Part shown: piece by piece, positions 7,758-14,540 of the stretch
Layout: each line of letters begins with the position of its first letter
How positions within the stretch are numbered: the stretch's first letter is position 1
Assembly (NCBI GenBank): GCA_004298725.1
Contig: SCQA01000259.1
Span: forward strand, 1-19,760
Source: a bacterium
GTDB taxonomy: Bacteria > Desulfobacterota > GWC2-55-46
Direction: 5' to 3'
DNA: 19,760 bases
The notes under the pieces: generated by a model
The model's input: only the letters and a program-made list of their open reading frames with translations
What the model was told of the DNA's origin: nothing
Database searches by the model: none
Program-made: the position numbers and the translations under genes

Positions 7758-8840
7758 TCAAAGCAAGCAAAGCATTTTGTCTGTTTTTGTAATAATTTCA
7801 CAACCGTGGCGCGTAACAAGCGCCATATCCTCTATTCTTACGCCGCCCCAGTCAGGCACGTATATGCCAGGCTCAACGGTTACAACCATGCCTTCACGAA
7901 GCACGTCTTTGCTTAACGGACTAAGCGCCGGGCCTTCGTGAACCTCAAGGCCGACCCCGTGCCCAAGGGCATGCCCAAAGTATTTGCCGTAACCCGCTTT
8001 TTTTATTACGCCCCTTGCCGCAGTATCAACATCCGCGGCTTTTGCGCCGGGCCTTATGCCATCAATAGCCCTTAACTGCGCCTCAAGCACCGTAGCGTAA
8101 ATCTTCTTATGAAGCGCACCGGGCTTTCCTGTTAAGTACGTCCTTGTTTCATCGGAGTTATAACCGTCAAGACGAGCGCCCATGTCCACCACTACAAACT
8201 CGCCCTTTTTTATGGCCTTATCCGACGCCTTGCCGTGAGGCAGTGCCGCTCTTGGACCGGAAGCTACTATGGAATCGAACGCGAGGCGCTCTGCGCCGTT
8301 TTTCCTCATGGCAAGCTCGGCGCAAAAAGCAACGTCTTTTTCAACTACGCCGGGGCGCAACCGCCTTTTAACCTCTTTAAAACCGCTCTCAAGCGCCTCT
8401 ATGGAGCAACGGATATAATTTATTTCAGCTTTGTCTTTTACCTTTCTGAATTCCCTAACAACGTCCAGTGCAGGGGTAAACCTTGTTCCTTTTACAGCCT
8501 TCTTAAGCTTGGCATGCAAGTCGTAGCTTAAACGGTTTGATTCAAAACCAGCCAACGCCGGCTTTAACCGCTTAAAAAGTTCGTTAGCGCCATCTATCCA
8601 ATTACTGCCGTAAATCTTCAGCTTAAAATTGCCTGGCATTTCGCTTATTGCCTGCGTCTCATAGCGCGAATCCGTCAAGAAATATGCGTTTTCAGGCGTA
8701 ATAACCACGCAAGCGCTTGAGCCCGTGAAACCCGACAAATACCTGATATTAAAAATATCCGTTACGATAAGAGCGTCAAGCCCCATTTCACGGACGCGCG
8801 CTTTTAACCGTTTCGCCCTGCTTGCCGGCACAAGGCTCAT
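7758..8840 (-). CDS. M24-family Xaa-Pro aminopeptidase (aminopeptidase P / PepQ-like)
   Basis: A two-metal peptidase of the creatinase/aminopeptidase P fold, which releases N-terminal residues preceding proline or splits X-Pro dipeptides. The protein has 360 residues. The N-terminal creatinase domain (about 1-130, with NIRYLSGFTGS) precedes the catalytic pita-bread domain. Metal ligands visible are D219 and D230 (in DMGARLDGYNSDETRT), H294 (GHALGHGVGLEVHE), E323 (EPGIY) and E337 (VRIED); H202 in PHGKASDK also matches the family. It has no export signal, so it is cytoplasmic. ATG at 8840 overlaps the stop codon of the roadblock gene (ATGA). It is located just upstream of accB, a common deltaproteobacterial arrangement. 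Whether the substrate is a peptide or a dipeptide cannot be decided. Confidence 0.93.
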   Translation of the reverse strand: MSLVPASRAKRLKARVREMGLDALIVTDIFNIRYLSGFTGSSACVVITPENAYFLTDSRYETQAISEMPGNFKLKIYGSNWIDGANELFKRLKPALAGFESNRLSYDLHAKLKKAVKGTRFTPALDVVREFRKVKDKAEINYIRCSIEALESGFKEVKRRLRPGVVEKDVAFCAELAMRKNGAERLAFDSIVASGPRAALPHGKASDKAIKKGEFVVVDMGARLDGYNSDETRTYLTGKPGALHKKIYATVLEAQLRAIDGIRPGAKAADVDTAARGVIKKAGYGKYFGHALGHGVGLEVHEGPALSPLSKDVLREGMVVTVEPGIYVPDWGGVRIEDMALVTRHGCEIITKTDKMLCLL

Positions 8841-9202
8841 ACCGCAAGTTCCAGCTTTGCCCGCAAAGCGGCCCTTCTTAACAAGTACCTTGCCTTTCCG
8901 GCGTTCTCAACGCTTTTAAGAACCAGCACAAGATAATAATCCGGGGTTATCACCCTTAAAAAAACCTCAGCACCAGGCATGGTAACTACTATCTCTTCAA
9001 GCGCGCCAAGGCTTAAAACCATAGCGGCGTTTTTAACTTCTTCTATTACCCTGCCGTACTCGACGCCTATGGTATCAACATCAAACGCCGAGCCTGCAAG
9101 CTGAAACTTCTCTATTGCAAGGCCGTCAACGCCCATTATCGCGGCGCCCGCCCCGCCCTTAACCCCTGTAACAAGACCTCTTAATATGTCGCTAAAAGAC
9201 AT
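8837..9202 (-). CDS. Roadblock/LC7-domain protein (MglB-like)
   Basis: A 121-residue protein made up almost entirely of one Roadblock/LC7 domain. Members bind or activate small Ras-like GTPases; MglB, for example, acts on MglA in bacterial polarity and motility. The recognisable features are an N-terminal helix, then GAAIMGVDGLAIE, a strand-turn-strand core, a central helix (VEYGRVIEEVKNAA) and paired strands EEIVVTMPGAEVFLRVITP and YYLVLVLKS. ATG at 9202 has AGGAG 12 nt upstream, a rather long spacing. The stop overlaps the start of the aminopeptidase gene. It follows a 67-residue TPR-like gene by 21 bp, and a large TPR protein is encoded 4 kb away. No GTPase gene is in the window, so a role in an Mgl-type switch is inference. 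Confidence 0.82.
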   Translation of the reverse strand: MSFSDILRGLVTGVKGGAGAAIMGVDGLAIEKFQLAGSAFDVDTIGVEYGRVIEEVKNAAMVLSLGALEEIVVTMPGAEVFLRVITPDYYLVLVLKSVENAGKARYLLRRAALRAKLELAV

Positions 9203-9223
9203 ACGCTGTAATTACTCCTGTAA

Positions 9224-9427
9224 TTAGCTAACCGGCTTTGTCCTTCTGCGTTTCTCGGCTATTCCCTTGAGGCGTTCTATTTTTTCCGCGATTGCGGCAT
9301 CTGCCTGAGCGCTGTCGGCAAGTATCTTGTATATCGTCAGGGCGTCGTCATAATACCCCTGCTTCTCAAGAACCTCGGCCATTGTCTTTGTGAAAAATAT
9401 GTCATCGCCAGCTTTTATGTTAGCCAT
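9224..9427 (-). CDS. Small TPR-like protein
   Basis: A 67-residue protein with a single TPR-type helix pair, TMAEVLEKQGYYDDALTIYKIL, followed by a charged helix and a basic tail (EKRRRTKPVS). No signal peptide. It resembles the free-standing TPR motifs found next to roadblock genes in deltaproteobacteria, but no function is assigned. ATG at 9427 has no good Shine-Dalgarno, which lowers confidence a little; the reading frame, its position 21 bp before the roadblock gene and the promoter-like site upstream support it as the first gene of the operon running to accC. Confidence 0.7.
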   Translation of the reverse strand: MANIKAGDDIFFTKTMAEVLEKQGYYDDALTIYKILADSAQADAAIAEKIERLKGIAEKRRRTKPVS

Positions 9428-9462
9428 AACACGCCATTTTACATAATCATAAGGTCTTAAAT

Positions 9463-9500
9463 ATTATCTTAAACCTATTAAAGAATTGCCATTAAGTCAA
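9463..9500 (-). promoter_or_regulatory. Promoter candidate for the mini-TPR/roadblock/pepP/accBC operon
   Basis: On the minus strand TTGACT (9500-9495, 5/6) is followed after 17 nt by a poor -10 TAGGTT (9477-9472). A better -10, GATAAT (9468-9463), lies 26 nt from it with a weak -35 (TGGCAA) in front. Either would start transcription 25-40 nt before the ATG at 9427. The surroundings are AT-rich, consistent with a promoter. Confidence 0.35.
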
Positions 9501-9566
9501 GGAGAAACTTTTTTGGCTTGCCGAATAACGCAAGTTTTTATTGTTTTTTGCCTGATTTTACCCTAT

Positions 9567-10652
9567 TTATGGGTAAAAACGCTCAAAAAACGCTGTCAGC
9601 TCCGTCTCGCTTACATCTCTAAGTTCAACCTCACCCATGCCGGAAACAAGCACAAACCGCATACGCGAATCAGCCACCTTTTTATCAAGCTTTATTGAAG
9701 CGATTACATCGTCCGCCGGCAAGGGCGGAGGCTCGACCGGCAGGCCGAGTGAAGAAACCAGCTTTTCAATCCTCTCGGCAACCGCGGGTTTGCAAACGCC
9801 GAGCATTACCGAAAGTTTAGCGGCCATGACCATGCCTATGGCAACGGCCTCTCCGTGCCTGTATGTGCCGTAACCTGCCAAAGCTTCAACGGCATGACCG
9901 AAGGTATGGCCGAAGTTTAGTATCGCCCTAAGGCCGGACTCCCTTTCATCGGCTGAGACGATCTCGGCCTTTATCGCGCACGAGGTAGCTATGGCAATTG
10001 CCAAATCGTAGCCGAGGTCTAAAAGCGTCAGAAGTTTTTCTTCAAGAAAAGTAAAAAATTCCTTATCTCTTATAACGCCGTATTTGACTATCTCGGCAAA
10101 GCCCGCCCTAACCTCCCGTGCGTCAAGCGTGGTAAGCGCCTGCGGGTCTATTATAACGGCCTTTGGCTGGTAAAACGCGCCGATGAGGTTTTTACCCTTC
10201 GGGTGGTTTACGGCCGTCTTACCGCCTACCGAGCTGTCAACCTGTGCAAGAAGCGTAGTCGGCACTTGTATAAGCGGCACGCCGCGCAAATAAGTAGCCG
10301 CCACAAACCCGGCAATGTCGCCGACTACGCCGCCTCCGAGCGCGACAATCGGCGACGACCTTTCAAACCTGTATTCAATAAGGCTGTCGTATAACTTCGA
10401 CGCCTGCTCAATGGTTTTATACTGCTCGCCGTCAGGCATTGTTATTATAACCGGATTAAAGCCGGAAATTTTAAGGCTTGCCTCCGCCTTGGCGCCGTAA
10501 ATACCGCCTACGACGTTATTGGTGATAACGGCAACCTTGGCGCCGCTTTTAAAGCCAAGTTCTGTTAGACACGCGCCAATGGAGCTTAAAATGCCATGCC
10601 TTAAATATATGGGGTACGACCTCTCCCCAAGCTCAACGCGTATGGTCTTCAT
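9567..10652 (-). CDS. aroB: 3-dehydroquinate synthase
   Basis: Converts DAHP to 3-dehydroquinate, the second step of the shikimate pathway, using NAD and a divalent metal. The protein has 361 residues, normal for the family. Visible are the NAD-binding segment with PDGEQYKT (73-80), ALGGGVVGDIAGFVAATYLRG (104-124), the PTTLLAQVDSSVGGKTAVNH stretch (131-150), and metal ligands E187 (AEIVKYG), H249 (NFGHTFGHAVEA) and H266 (HGEAVAIGM). ATG at 10652 has GGAGA 8 nt upstream. The stop codon falls inside a small hairpin (about 9557-9577, TTTTACCC and GGGTAAAA) with no T-run. It is separated from aroK by a repeat island and has its own promoter candidate at 10712-10739. Confidence 0.97.
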   Translation of the reverse strand: MKTIRVELGERSYPIYLRHGILSSIGACLTELGFKSGAKVAVITNNVVGGIYGAKAEASLKISGFNPVIITMPDGEQYKTIEQASKLYDSLIEYRFERSSPIVALGGGVVGDIAGFVAATYLRGVPLIQVPTTLLAQVDSSVGGKTAVNHPKGKNLIGAFYQPKAVIIDPQALTTLDAREVRAGFAEIVKYGVIRDKEFFTFLEEKLLTLLDLGYDLAIAIATSCAIKAEIVSADERESGLRAILNFGHTFGHAVEALAGYGTYRHGEAVAIGMVMAAKLSVMLGVCKPAVAERIEKLVSSLGLPVEPPPLPADDVIASIKLDKKVADSRMRFVLVSGMGEVELRDVSETELTAFFERFYP

Positions 10653-10711
10653 GTAAAATGTCTCCGGTGTGGTCTTTTCTTCCCCCGTTTCTAAAGGGGG
10701 GACTGAGGGGG

Positions 10712-10739
10712 ATTATAAAAGGCAGTAGCGAGTAGTCAG
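10712..10739 (-). promoter_or_regulatory. Promoter candidate for aroB
   Basis: On the minus strand CTGACT (10739-10734, 4/6) is followed after 16 nt by a perfect TATAAT (10717-10712). It sits inside the repeat island, so the island may supply the promoter for aroB. The predicted leader of about 53 nt contains the TCCCCC/GGGGGA hairpin and the GGAGA ribosome site. Confidence 0.4.
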
Positions 10740-10817
10740 TGATTAGGGGCAAGAATTACAGATGTACTAACCTCTATTCACCAATCGCTATTCACTGTCT
10801 TTAATTAATCTCCCCCG

Positions 10818-10838
10818 CCCCTCTTAATTTAAGAGGGG
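10818..10838. repeat. Perfect 10-bp palindrome
   Basis: CCCCTCTTAA (10818-10827) and TTAAGAGGGG (10829-10838) are perfect inverted copies around one base. No coding role; part of the repeat island. Confidence 0.75.
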
Positions 10839-10898
10839 GGTACTGCAACGACAGAGAAGCTTGTTTTATCTTCCCCATTCTCTCAAAGGGGAACTGAG

Positions 10899-10964
10899 CC
10901 GGAGAGATATCAATCCATGTCTGGTGGCCAACATGCCACTTGACAGGGATTGATATATTTCCGG
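10899..10964. repeat. Long hairpin, 30-nt arms with 6-nt loop
   Basis: The left arm (10899-10928) runs from CCGGAGAGATATCAATCC to GGTGGC and the right arm (10935-10964) from GCCAC to ATATTTCCGG; the loop is CAACAT. By hand pairing, 25 of 30 positions are Watson-Crick, two are G-T and three are mismatches. There is no T-run after either side. The size and symmetry fit a palindromic repeat or miniature element rather than a terminator. Confidence 0.8.
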
Positions 10965-10972
10965 TTAAGAAT

Positions 10973-11011
10973 GAGTGGTAACGAAAACTCATCACCTTTC
11001 GCTAACCACTC
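10973..11011. repeat. Inverted repeat beside aroK
   Basis: GAGTGGTAACGAAA (10973-10986) is mirrored by TTTCGCTAACCACTC (10997-11011) with one bulge and one mismatch and an 11-nt loop. It lies about 20 bp beyond the aroK stop codon and could act as a weak transcript end, although it lacks a T-run. Confidence 0.6.
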
Positions 11012-11029
11012 GCCACTGCCTTAAAACAC

Positions 11030-11548
11030 TCAGCCCCGCTCCTTCAAAAACGCCTTTATCTCGGCTGTAACCTCTGCCACGGTTTTATCGGTCGTATCTA
11101 TCGTCAAATCAGAATCCGAATAGGCCGGCCGCCTCGCTATCAGCCTCTTTTCAATTTCAACCTGCCTGTTATCAACCGACAGTAGCGGCCTTTCGTCGCT
11201 TCTTTCCACTCTGGCGAGTATTGCGTCAACCGAGGCCGTCAAGCAGATTACCGCGCCCCATGCCCTCAGCTTTCGCCTATTTTCCGGGTCAACTACGGCT
11301 CCGCCTCCGGTTGACACGACAAGGCTGTCGCCGTAAGCGCCGGATGTAAGGCGTGATATTACCCCTGCCTCAAGTTTTCTGAAATACGCCTCGCCTTGTT
11401 GCACAAAGATTTCCTTAACAGCCATGCCCGCGTCTTGTTCAAGTAGCAAGTCAGTATCAATAAAACCGCATTTCAAGTCGTTAGCAAGCCTCTTTCCAAC
11501 CGACGACTTGCCAGTGCCCATAAAACCTGTAAGTACAATATTTTTCAT
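11030..11548 (-). CDS. aroK: Shikimate kinase
   Basis: Phosphorylates shikimate to shikimate 3-phosphate with ATP. The protein has 172 residues. The P-loop GFMGTGKSS occupies 8-16; substrate-binding D31 and D33 lie in DTD, R57 in EAYFRKLE and the glycine motif STGGGAV at 79-85; R120 of ERPLL lies in the lid, and R139/R140 near the adenine site. ATG at 11548 is certain from homology, but no Shine-Dalgarno precedes it. The start overlaps the stop of the broken HEPN gene (ATGA), so aroK appears to depend on translational coupling or on transcription from the aroC side. Its normal neighbours would be aroC upstream and aroB downstream. Confidence 0.96.
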   Translation of the reverse strand: MKNIVLTGFMGTGKSSVGKRLANDLKCGFIDTDLLLEQDAGMAVKEIFVQQGEAYFRKLEAGVISRLTSGAYGDSLVVSTGGGAVVDPENRRKLRAWGAVICLTASVDAILARVERSDERPLLSVDNRQVEIEKRLIARRPAYSDSDLTIDTTDKTVAEVTAEIKAFLKERG

Positions 11549-12009
11549 AAAAACAATGTTTTCAAATATTCCAACAGCTTAGTTTTAAACCGCAGATACA
11601 CACCATCTACTGCGTCTATCCCTTCCTTCATCCGGGACCAATCCAACTGAAATCCGTAACCATGATAAATCACATGTCTGAATTTACGGTATGGTGCCAT
11701 GCCGACCGCCAATGATTCATCAAACAGCACAGGTAAATGGCTGTAACCCGGCTTACAAAAACGTTTGAATAGGTCAATATGCCATACGTCGCCAACCGGA
11801 ATAGGAACACCATAAAAACGGCAGATCCTTTTCAAAATTTTCTCTATGCCTCCGTAATATTAAGCTAAAAAAGCTCCGGCGGCTGTCTTTTCACGAATAG
11901 ACGGCTCCGTTTCATCAACATCTTTGCGTAAAGCCGCAAGCTCCTTTAACGTGGATTCAATCAATTCCAATTCAATATCTATTTCTTTACGAAGCTCTTC
12001 GGGATTCAT
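11545..12009 (-). pseudogene. HEPN-domain (HepT-like) toxin gene with in-frame stop
   Basis: Read through one TAA, this frame gives a typical HepT-like HEPN protein of about 153 residues: MNPEELRKEIDIELELIES, then AAGAFLA, stop, YYGGIEKILKRICRFYG, and near the C-terminus the HEPN RNase motif RHVIYH (R, four residues, H) in FRHVIYHGYGFQLDW. Relatives have an uninterrupted FL..[FY]Y.GIE.ILKRI here, so the TAA (codon 50, 11862-11860) interrupts a conserved helix; a single change from CAA or GAA would explain it. The ATG at 12009 overlaps the stop of the MNT gene (ATGA), the standard HEPN/MNT layout. GGAGG lies a few bases after the stop, and a TTG at 11835 could restart a 96-residue C-terminal half containing the catalytic motif. 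Members cleave or are AMPylated on RNA/toxin surfaces; activity here is doubtful. Confidence 0.82.
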
Positions 12010-12275
12010 AATAAATGTTTGCCTCTTGCCTCTATCAAACTTGTAAAACTAGTCGAAGGACTTAGAGACACTATATCCAGAAGCGCGTCCAACTCTTCTT
12101 CAAGCCTTGCCGCCATTTCATACAGCTTCCATCCCTGAATGCCATCGCATGCGATGTCAATATCCCTTGCATCTTCAGGCTTTTCCGCTGCGCTACCAAA
12201 TAAAATCACGCGGGTAGCGCCATACTCTTTTGCCAAATCTACAATTCTTTTAATAACCGCCTTATCAATTGTCAT
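12006..12275 (-). CDS. MNT-type nucleotidyltransferase antitoxin
   Basis: A minimal nucleotidyltransferase of 89 residues, the partner of HEPN toxins; known relatives (MntA) AMPylate the toxin. The signature is intact: LFGSAAEKPEDARDIDIA contains G27-S28 and metal-binding D38 and D40, and a third Asp, D67, lies in LLDIVSL. ATG at 12275 has AAGGA about 5 nt upstream. The stop overlaps the HEPN start. It is placed 40 bp after aroC and on the same strand, so it probably rides on the aroC transcript. With its toxin gene broken, it may be a leftover of a decayed module. Confidence 0.88.
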   Translation of the reverse strand: MTIDKAVIKRIVDLAKEYGATRVILFGSAAEKPEDARDIDIACDGIQGWKLYEMAARLEEELDALLDIVSLSPSTSFTSLIEARGKHLL

Positions 12276-12315
12276 GTTTTTCCTTTTAAAAAACTAACTA
12301 TTCAAGAAAAGATTT

Positions 12316-13512
12316 CTAAAACTCCGCCAACTGCTTCAAATACCCTTTGTAATTTCTTTCTATCTCAACGGCGGAGTCGCCGCCTGTCTTTTCAAGAAAA
12401 ACATCGGCAAGCGTAAACGCAACAGCCGCCTCCGCCACTATGGCGGCGGCAGGCACGGCGCAGGTGTCCGACCTTTCCACGGACGCGGCAAAAGGCTTTT
12501 TAGTGATAATATCAACGGAGCGAAGCGGCTTATAAAGCGTGGGTATGGGCTTCATAACGGCACGCAGAACTATAGGCTCTCCGTTTGACATGCCGCCTTC
12601 AATGCCGCCTGCATTGTTTGTTTTTCTGTAAAAACGCGGGTGCCTCGGCCAAAAACCGTTGCCGCTTGAAACCTTGGCGGAGGTATAATATATTTCATCA
12701 TGCGTCTTTGAACCCGGCATAGACCCCGCCGCGAAGCCAATGCCGGCCTCAACGCCCTTTATAGCCTGAATGGACATAAGCGCCTGAGCGAGCCTGCCGT
12801 CGAGCTTTCTGTCCCATTGAACGTGGCTACCAAGCCCTGGGGGCACGCCGGTAACGACTACTTCAAAAACCCCGCCTATGGAATCGCCGTTTTTCTTGGC
12901 GACGTCAATGGCCTTTTTCATCTTTTCAGAGGCCTTTTTATCCGGACAACGGACATCCGACACCTCTGCCTCCGCGAATATTTCGTCAAAACCGCTGTAT
13001 CTGCCTGACCCGTCCCAGAAAACTTCGCCTATACCGCTTACCCAACTGTAAACATTTATGCCAAAGCTATGAAGAAGCCTCTTGGAAACCGCGCCAACGG
13101 CCACCCTCGCCGCTGTTTCGCGCGCGCTCGACCTTTCAAGGATATTTCTCAAATCTTTATGGTTATACTTCAACCCGCCCGCAAGGTCGGCGTGCCCGGG
13201 CCTCGGCCTTGTTACAGCCGCGCCCTCGCCAGACTCATCCGGCGACATTATGTCAAGCCAATTTACCCAATCTTTATTCTCAATAAACATGGATATGGGC
13301 GAAGCAAGTGTTTTGCCGTGCCGAACGCCTGCGGTAATTTCAACGCGGTCTTTTTCTATCTTCATTCTGCCGCCTCTGCCGTATCCGCCCTGACGCCTTT
13401 CAAGGTCTGTGTTTATGTGGCCGGAACTTACCTCTATGCCTGATGGGAACCCTTCTAATATTGCAGTAAGGCATTTGCCGTGAGACTCGCCTGCGGTGAG
13501 AAATTTAAGCAT
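12316..13512 (-). CDS. aroC: Chorismate synthase
   Basis: Converts 5-enolpyruvylshikimate 3-phosphate to chorismate using reduced FMN, the last shikimate step. The protein has 398 residues, the length of the larger bacterial form. Recognisable motifs: TAGESHGKCL (6-15), RRQGGYGRGGRM (about 39-50), RPGHADLAGGLKY, RSSARETAARVAVG, GIEGGMSNGEPI and the C-terminal RSDTCAVPAAAIVAE. ATG at 13512 has GAGGT 4-5 nt upstream. It is the first gene of the aroC-MNT-HEPN-aroK run and is preceded by a TATAAT-containing region and by the apt terminators, which separate the two transcripts. Confidence 0.97.
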   Translation of the reverse strand: MLKFLTAGESHGKCLTAILEGFPSGIEVSSGHINTDLERRQGGYGRGGRMKIEKDRVEITAGVRHGKTLASPISMFIENKDWVNWLDIMSPDESGEGAAVTRPRPGHADLAGGLKYNHKDLRNILERSSARETAARVAVGAVSKRLLHSFGINVYSWVSGIGEVFWDGSGRYSGFDEIFAEAEVSDVRCPDKKASEKMKKAIDVAKKNGDSIGGVFEVVVTGVPPGLGSHVQWDRKLDGRLAQALMSIQAIKGVEAGIGFAAGSMPGSKTHDEIYYTSAKVSSGNGFWPRHPRFYRKTNNAGGIEGGMSNGEPIVLRAVMKPIPTLYKPLRSVDIITKKPFAASVERSDTCAVPAAAIVAEAAVAFTLADVFLEKTGGDSAVEIERNYKGYLKQLAEF

Positions 13513-13572
13513 TTTTACCTCTTTTTTGCCTGTAAAGGCTTTTTAGCGGCTGAAATACAATACAGGAACGGC

Positions 13573-13595
13573 ATTATAAAACAGCGTGATGGTTC
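13573..13595 (-). promoter_or_regulatory. Promoter candidate for aroC (good -10, no clear -35)
   Basis: A perfect TATAAT (minus strand, 13578-13573) lies about 60 nt before the aroC start. The -35 position has no good match. The surrounding 13513-13707 stretch is strongly AT-rich and contains nothing else I recognise. Confidence 0.4.
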
Positions 13596-13707
13596 TAATG
13601 TAATATACAGTAAAATATATCTTAAAAACCATAAATAAACAATCAAAAACTTTGCATGAAAATAACCTTTTTTTGCGTAATTTTAAGGTTTTTTTAGCGT
13701 ATTAAGC

Positions 13708-13737
13708 AAAAAAACGCCCCTTTATTAAAAAGGGGCG
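13708..13737 (-). terminator. Intrinsic terminator (second, after apt)
   Basis: Minus-strand stem CGCCCCTTT/AAAGGGGCG (13737-13729 with 13723-13715), a perfect 9-bp pairing with a 5-nt loop, followed by seven T (13714-13708). It is the second of two terminators after apt and shields the aroC promoter. Confidence 0.88.
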
Positions 13738-13821
13738 CGCAATGAAACTACACCATGTAAGACTGATTGGTATTCATATTTACAAAGGCTTCTTCTTACT
13801 ATGCACGTCAAAAAACCGCCG

Positions 13822-13854
13822 AAAAAAAACGGAGCAAACTAATCAGCCGCTCCG
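13822..13854 (-). terminator. Intrinsic terminator (first, after apt)
   Basis: Minus-strand stem CGGAGC/GCTCCG (13854-13849 with 13835-13830), 6 bp with a 13-nt loop, followed by eight T (13829-13822). It starts 28 bp after the apt stop codon. Confidence 0.75.
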
Positions 13855-13881
13855 CTCTTTAAATATTTTACGTGAATAACC

Positions 13882-14400
13882 TTAATACTTTATAAGTGAA
13901 AACACCGGCGCTGGCGCGAGCTTTTCCCTGCCCTTCAGGTCGTCAAGCTCCACTATAAACGCGCATTCGACTATCTTACCGTGCATTTTATTGACTAATC
14001 CGGCAACGGCCCCTGCAGTGCCGCCTGTGGCAAGAAGGTCGTCGGCAATTATTACCTTCTGCCCGGGCTCTATGGCGTCCTGATGAATTTCAAGCGTGTC
14101 CGTGCCGTACTCAAGAGAATAACTTGCCTTGTGAGTCTTATGAGGAAGCTTTCCGGGCTTTCTTACAAGTACTATTCCGGCGCCAAGCTTATAGGCAAGA
14201 GCCGCGCCTATTATAAAACCCCTTGCCTCAATGCCAACTACAAGGTCAATACCTTTGCCGATGTACCTGTGAGCCAGAATATCAACCATGCGCTGAAAAA
14301 GCGCCGGGTCTTTGCAAAGCGTTGTAATATCTTTGAACAATATCCCTTTTTTAGGAAAATCAGGAACATCTCTTATGGCTTTTTTAAGGTCTTCTACCAT
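13882..14400 (-). CDS. apt: Adenine phosphoribosyltransferase
   Basis: Salvages adenine to AMP using PRPP; cytoplasmic. The protein has 172 residues, standard size. The N-terminal hood is DVPDFPKKGILFKDITTL, then GIEARGFIIG (57-66), VLVRKPGKLPHKT (78-90) and the PRPP-binding motif VIIADDLLATGGT (116-128). ATG at 14400 matches homologues, with GGGGAG about 10 nt upstream. A longer frame back to 14490 is rejected because it would begin inside the -35 box of the promoter at 14462-14490. It is a single-gene transcript bounded by that promoter and two terminators. Confidence 0.97.
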   Translation of the reverse strand: MVEDLKKAIRDVPDFPKKGILFKDITTLCKDPALFQRMVDILAHRYIGKGIDLVVGIEARGFIIGAALAYKLGAGIVLVRKPGKLPHKTHKASYSLEYGTDTLEIHQDAIEPGQKVIIADDLLATGGTAGAVAGLVNKMHGKIVECAFIVELDDLKGREKLAPAPVFSLIKY

Positions 14401-14461
14401 TGCTCTGTCTCTCCCCTTCTTAATTTGAATATGTGCCAAGCGTAAAATTATCGCAGGAATT

Positions 14462-14490
14462 CTTATACCCCGTAGCGGCTTTGTTGTCAA
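14462..14490 (-). promoter_or_regulatory. Strong sigma-70-type promoter of apt
   Basis: Perfect TTGACA (14490-14485), a 17-nt spacer and TATAAG (14467-14462, 5/6). Predicted transcription start near 14455, giving a leader of about 55 nt. Confidence 0.8.
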
Positions 14491-14540
14491 GAATTACAAA
14501 CCGTAATCACAGGCTATGAGGCGAATTGAATACCATCGCT

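Larger units (their letters stand above)
10680..11011. repeat. Intergenic island of inverted repeats between aroK and aroB
   Basis: This non-coding stretch is built from several palindromic units. There are two related copies of a motif reading TTCCCC, a short spacer, AAAGGGG, then ACTGAG (10680-10709 and 10871-10898); the first forms a stem TCCCCC/GGGGGA (10681-10686 with 10697-10702). A related C/G palindrome lies at 10818-10838, a 30-nt-arm hairpin at 10899-10964 and another inverted repeat at 10973-11011. AGTGA/TAGCGA-like short repeats lie at 10722-10798. An open frame on the minus strand (10801-10995) runs through these palindromes and is not considered a gene. The composition (C-runs and G-runs) is unlike the neighbouring genes and typical of dispersed intergenic repeats. 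Confidence 0.75.

Noticed and set aside
9517..9539. Plus-strand terminator-like hairpin (CTTGC/GCAAG then five T) between aroB and the mini-TPR gene
   Set aside because: No plus-strand gene lies upstream to terminate, and the stem is only 5 bp; it may be chance in AT-rich DNA.
10801..10995. Minus-strand open frame of 64 codons in the aroK-aroB gap
   Set aside because: It runs through several palindromes and a C/G-run repeat, has no ribosome site and no family resemblance; better explained as repeat DNA.
14401..14490. N-terminal extension of apt to 14490
   Set aside because: The extension would begin in the -35 box of a near-consensus promoter, and homologues start at the ATG at 14400.
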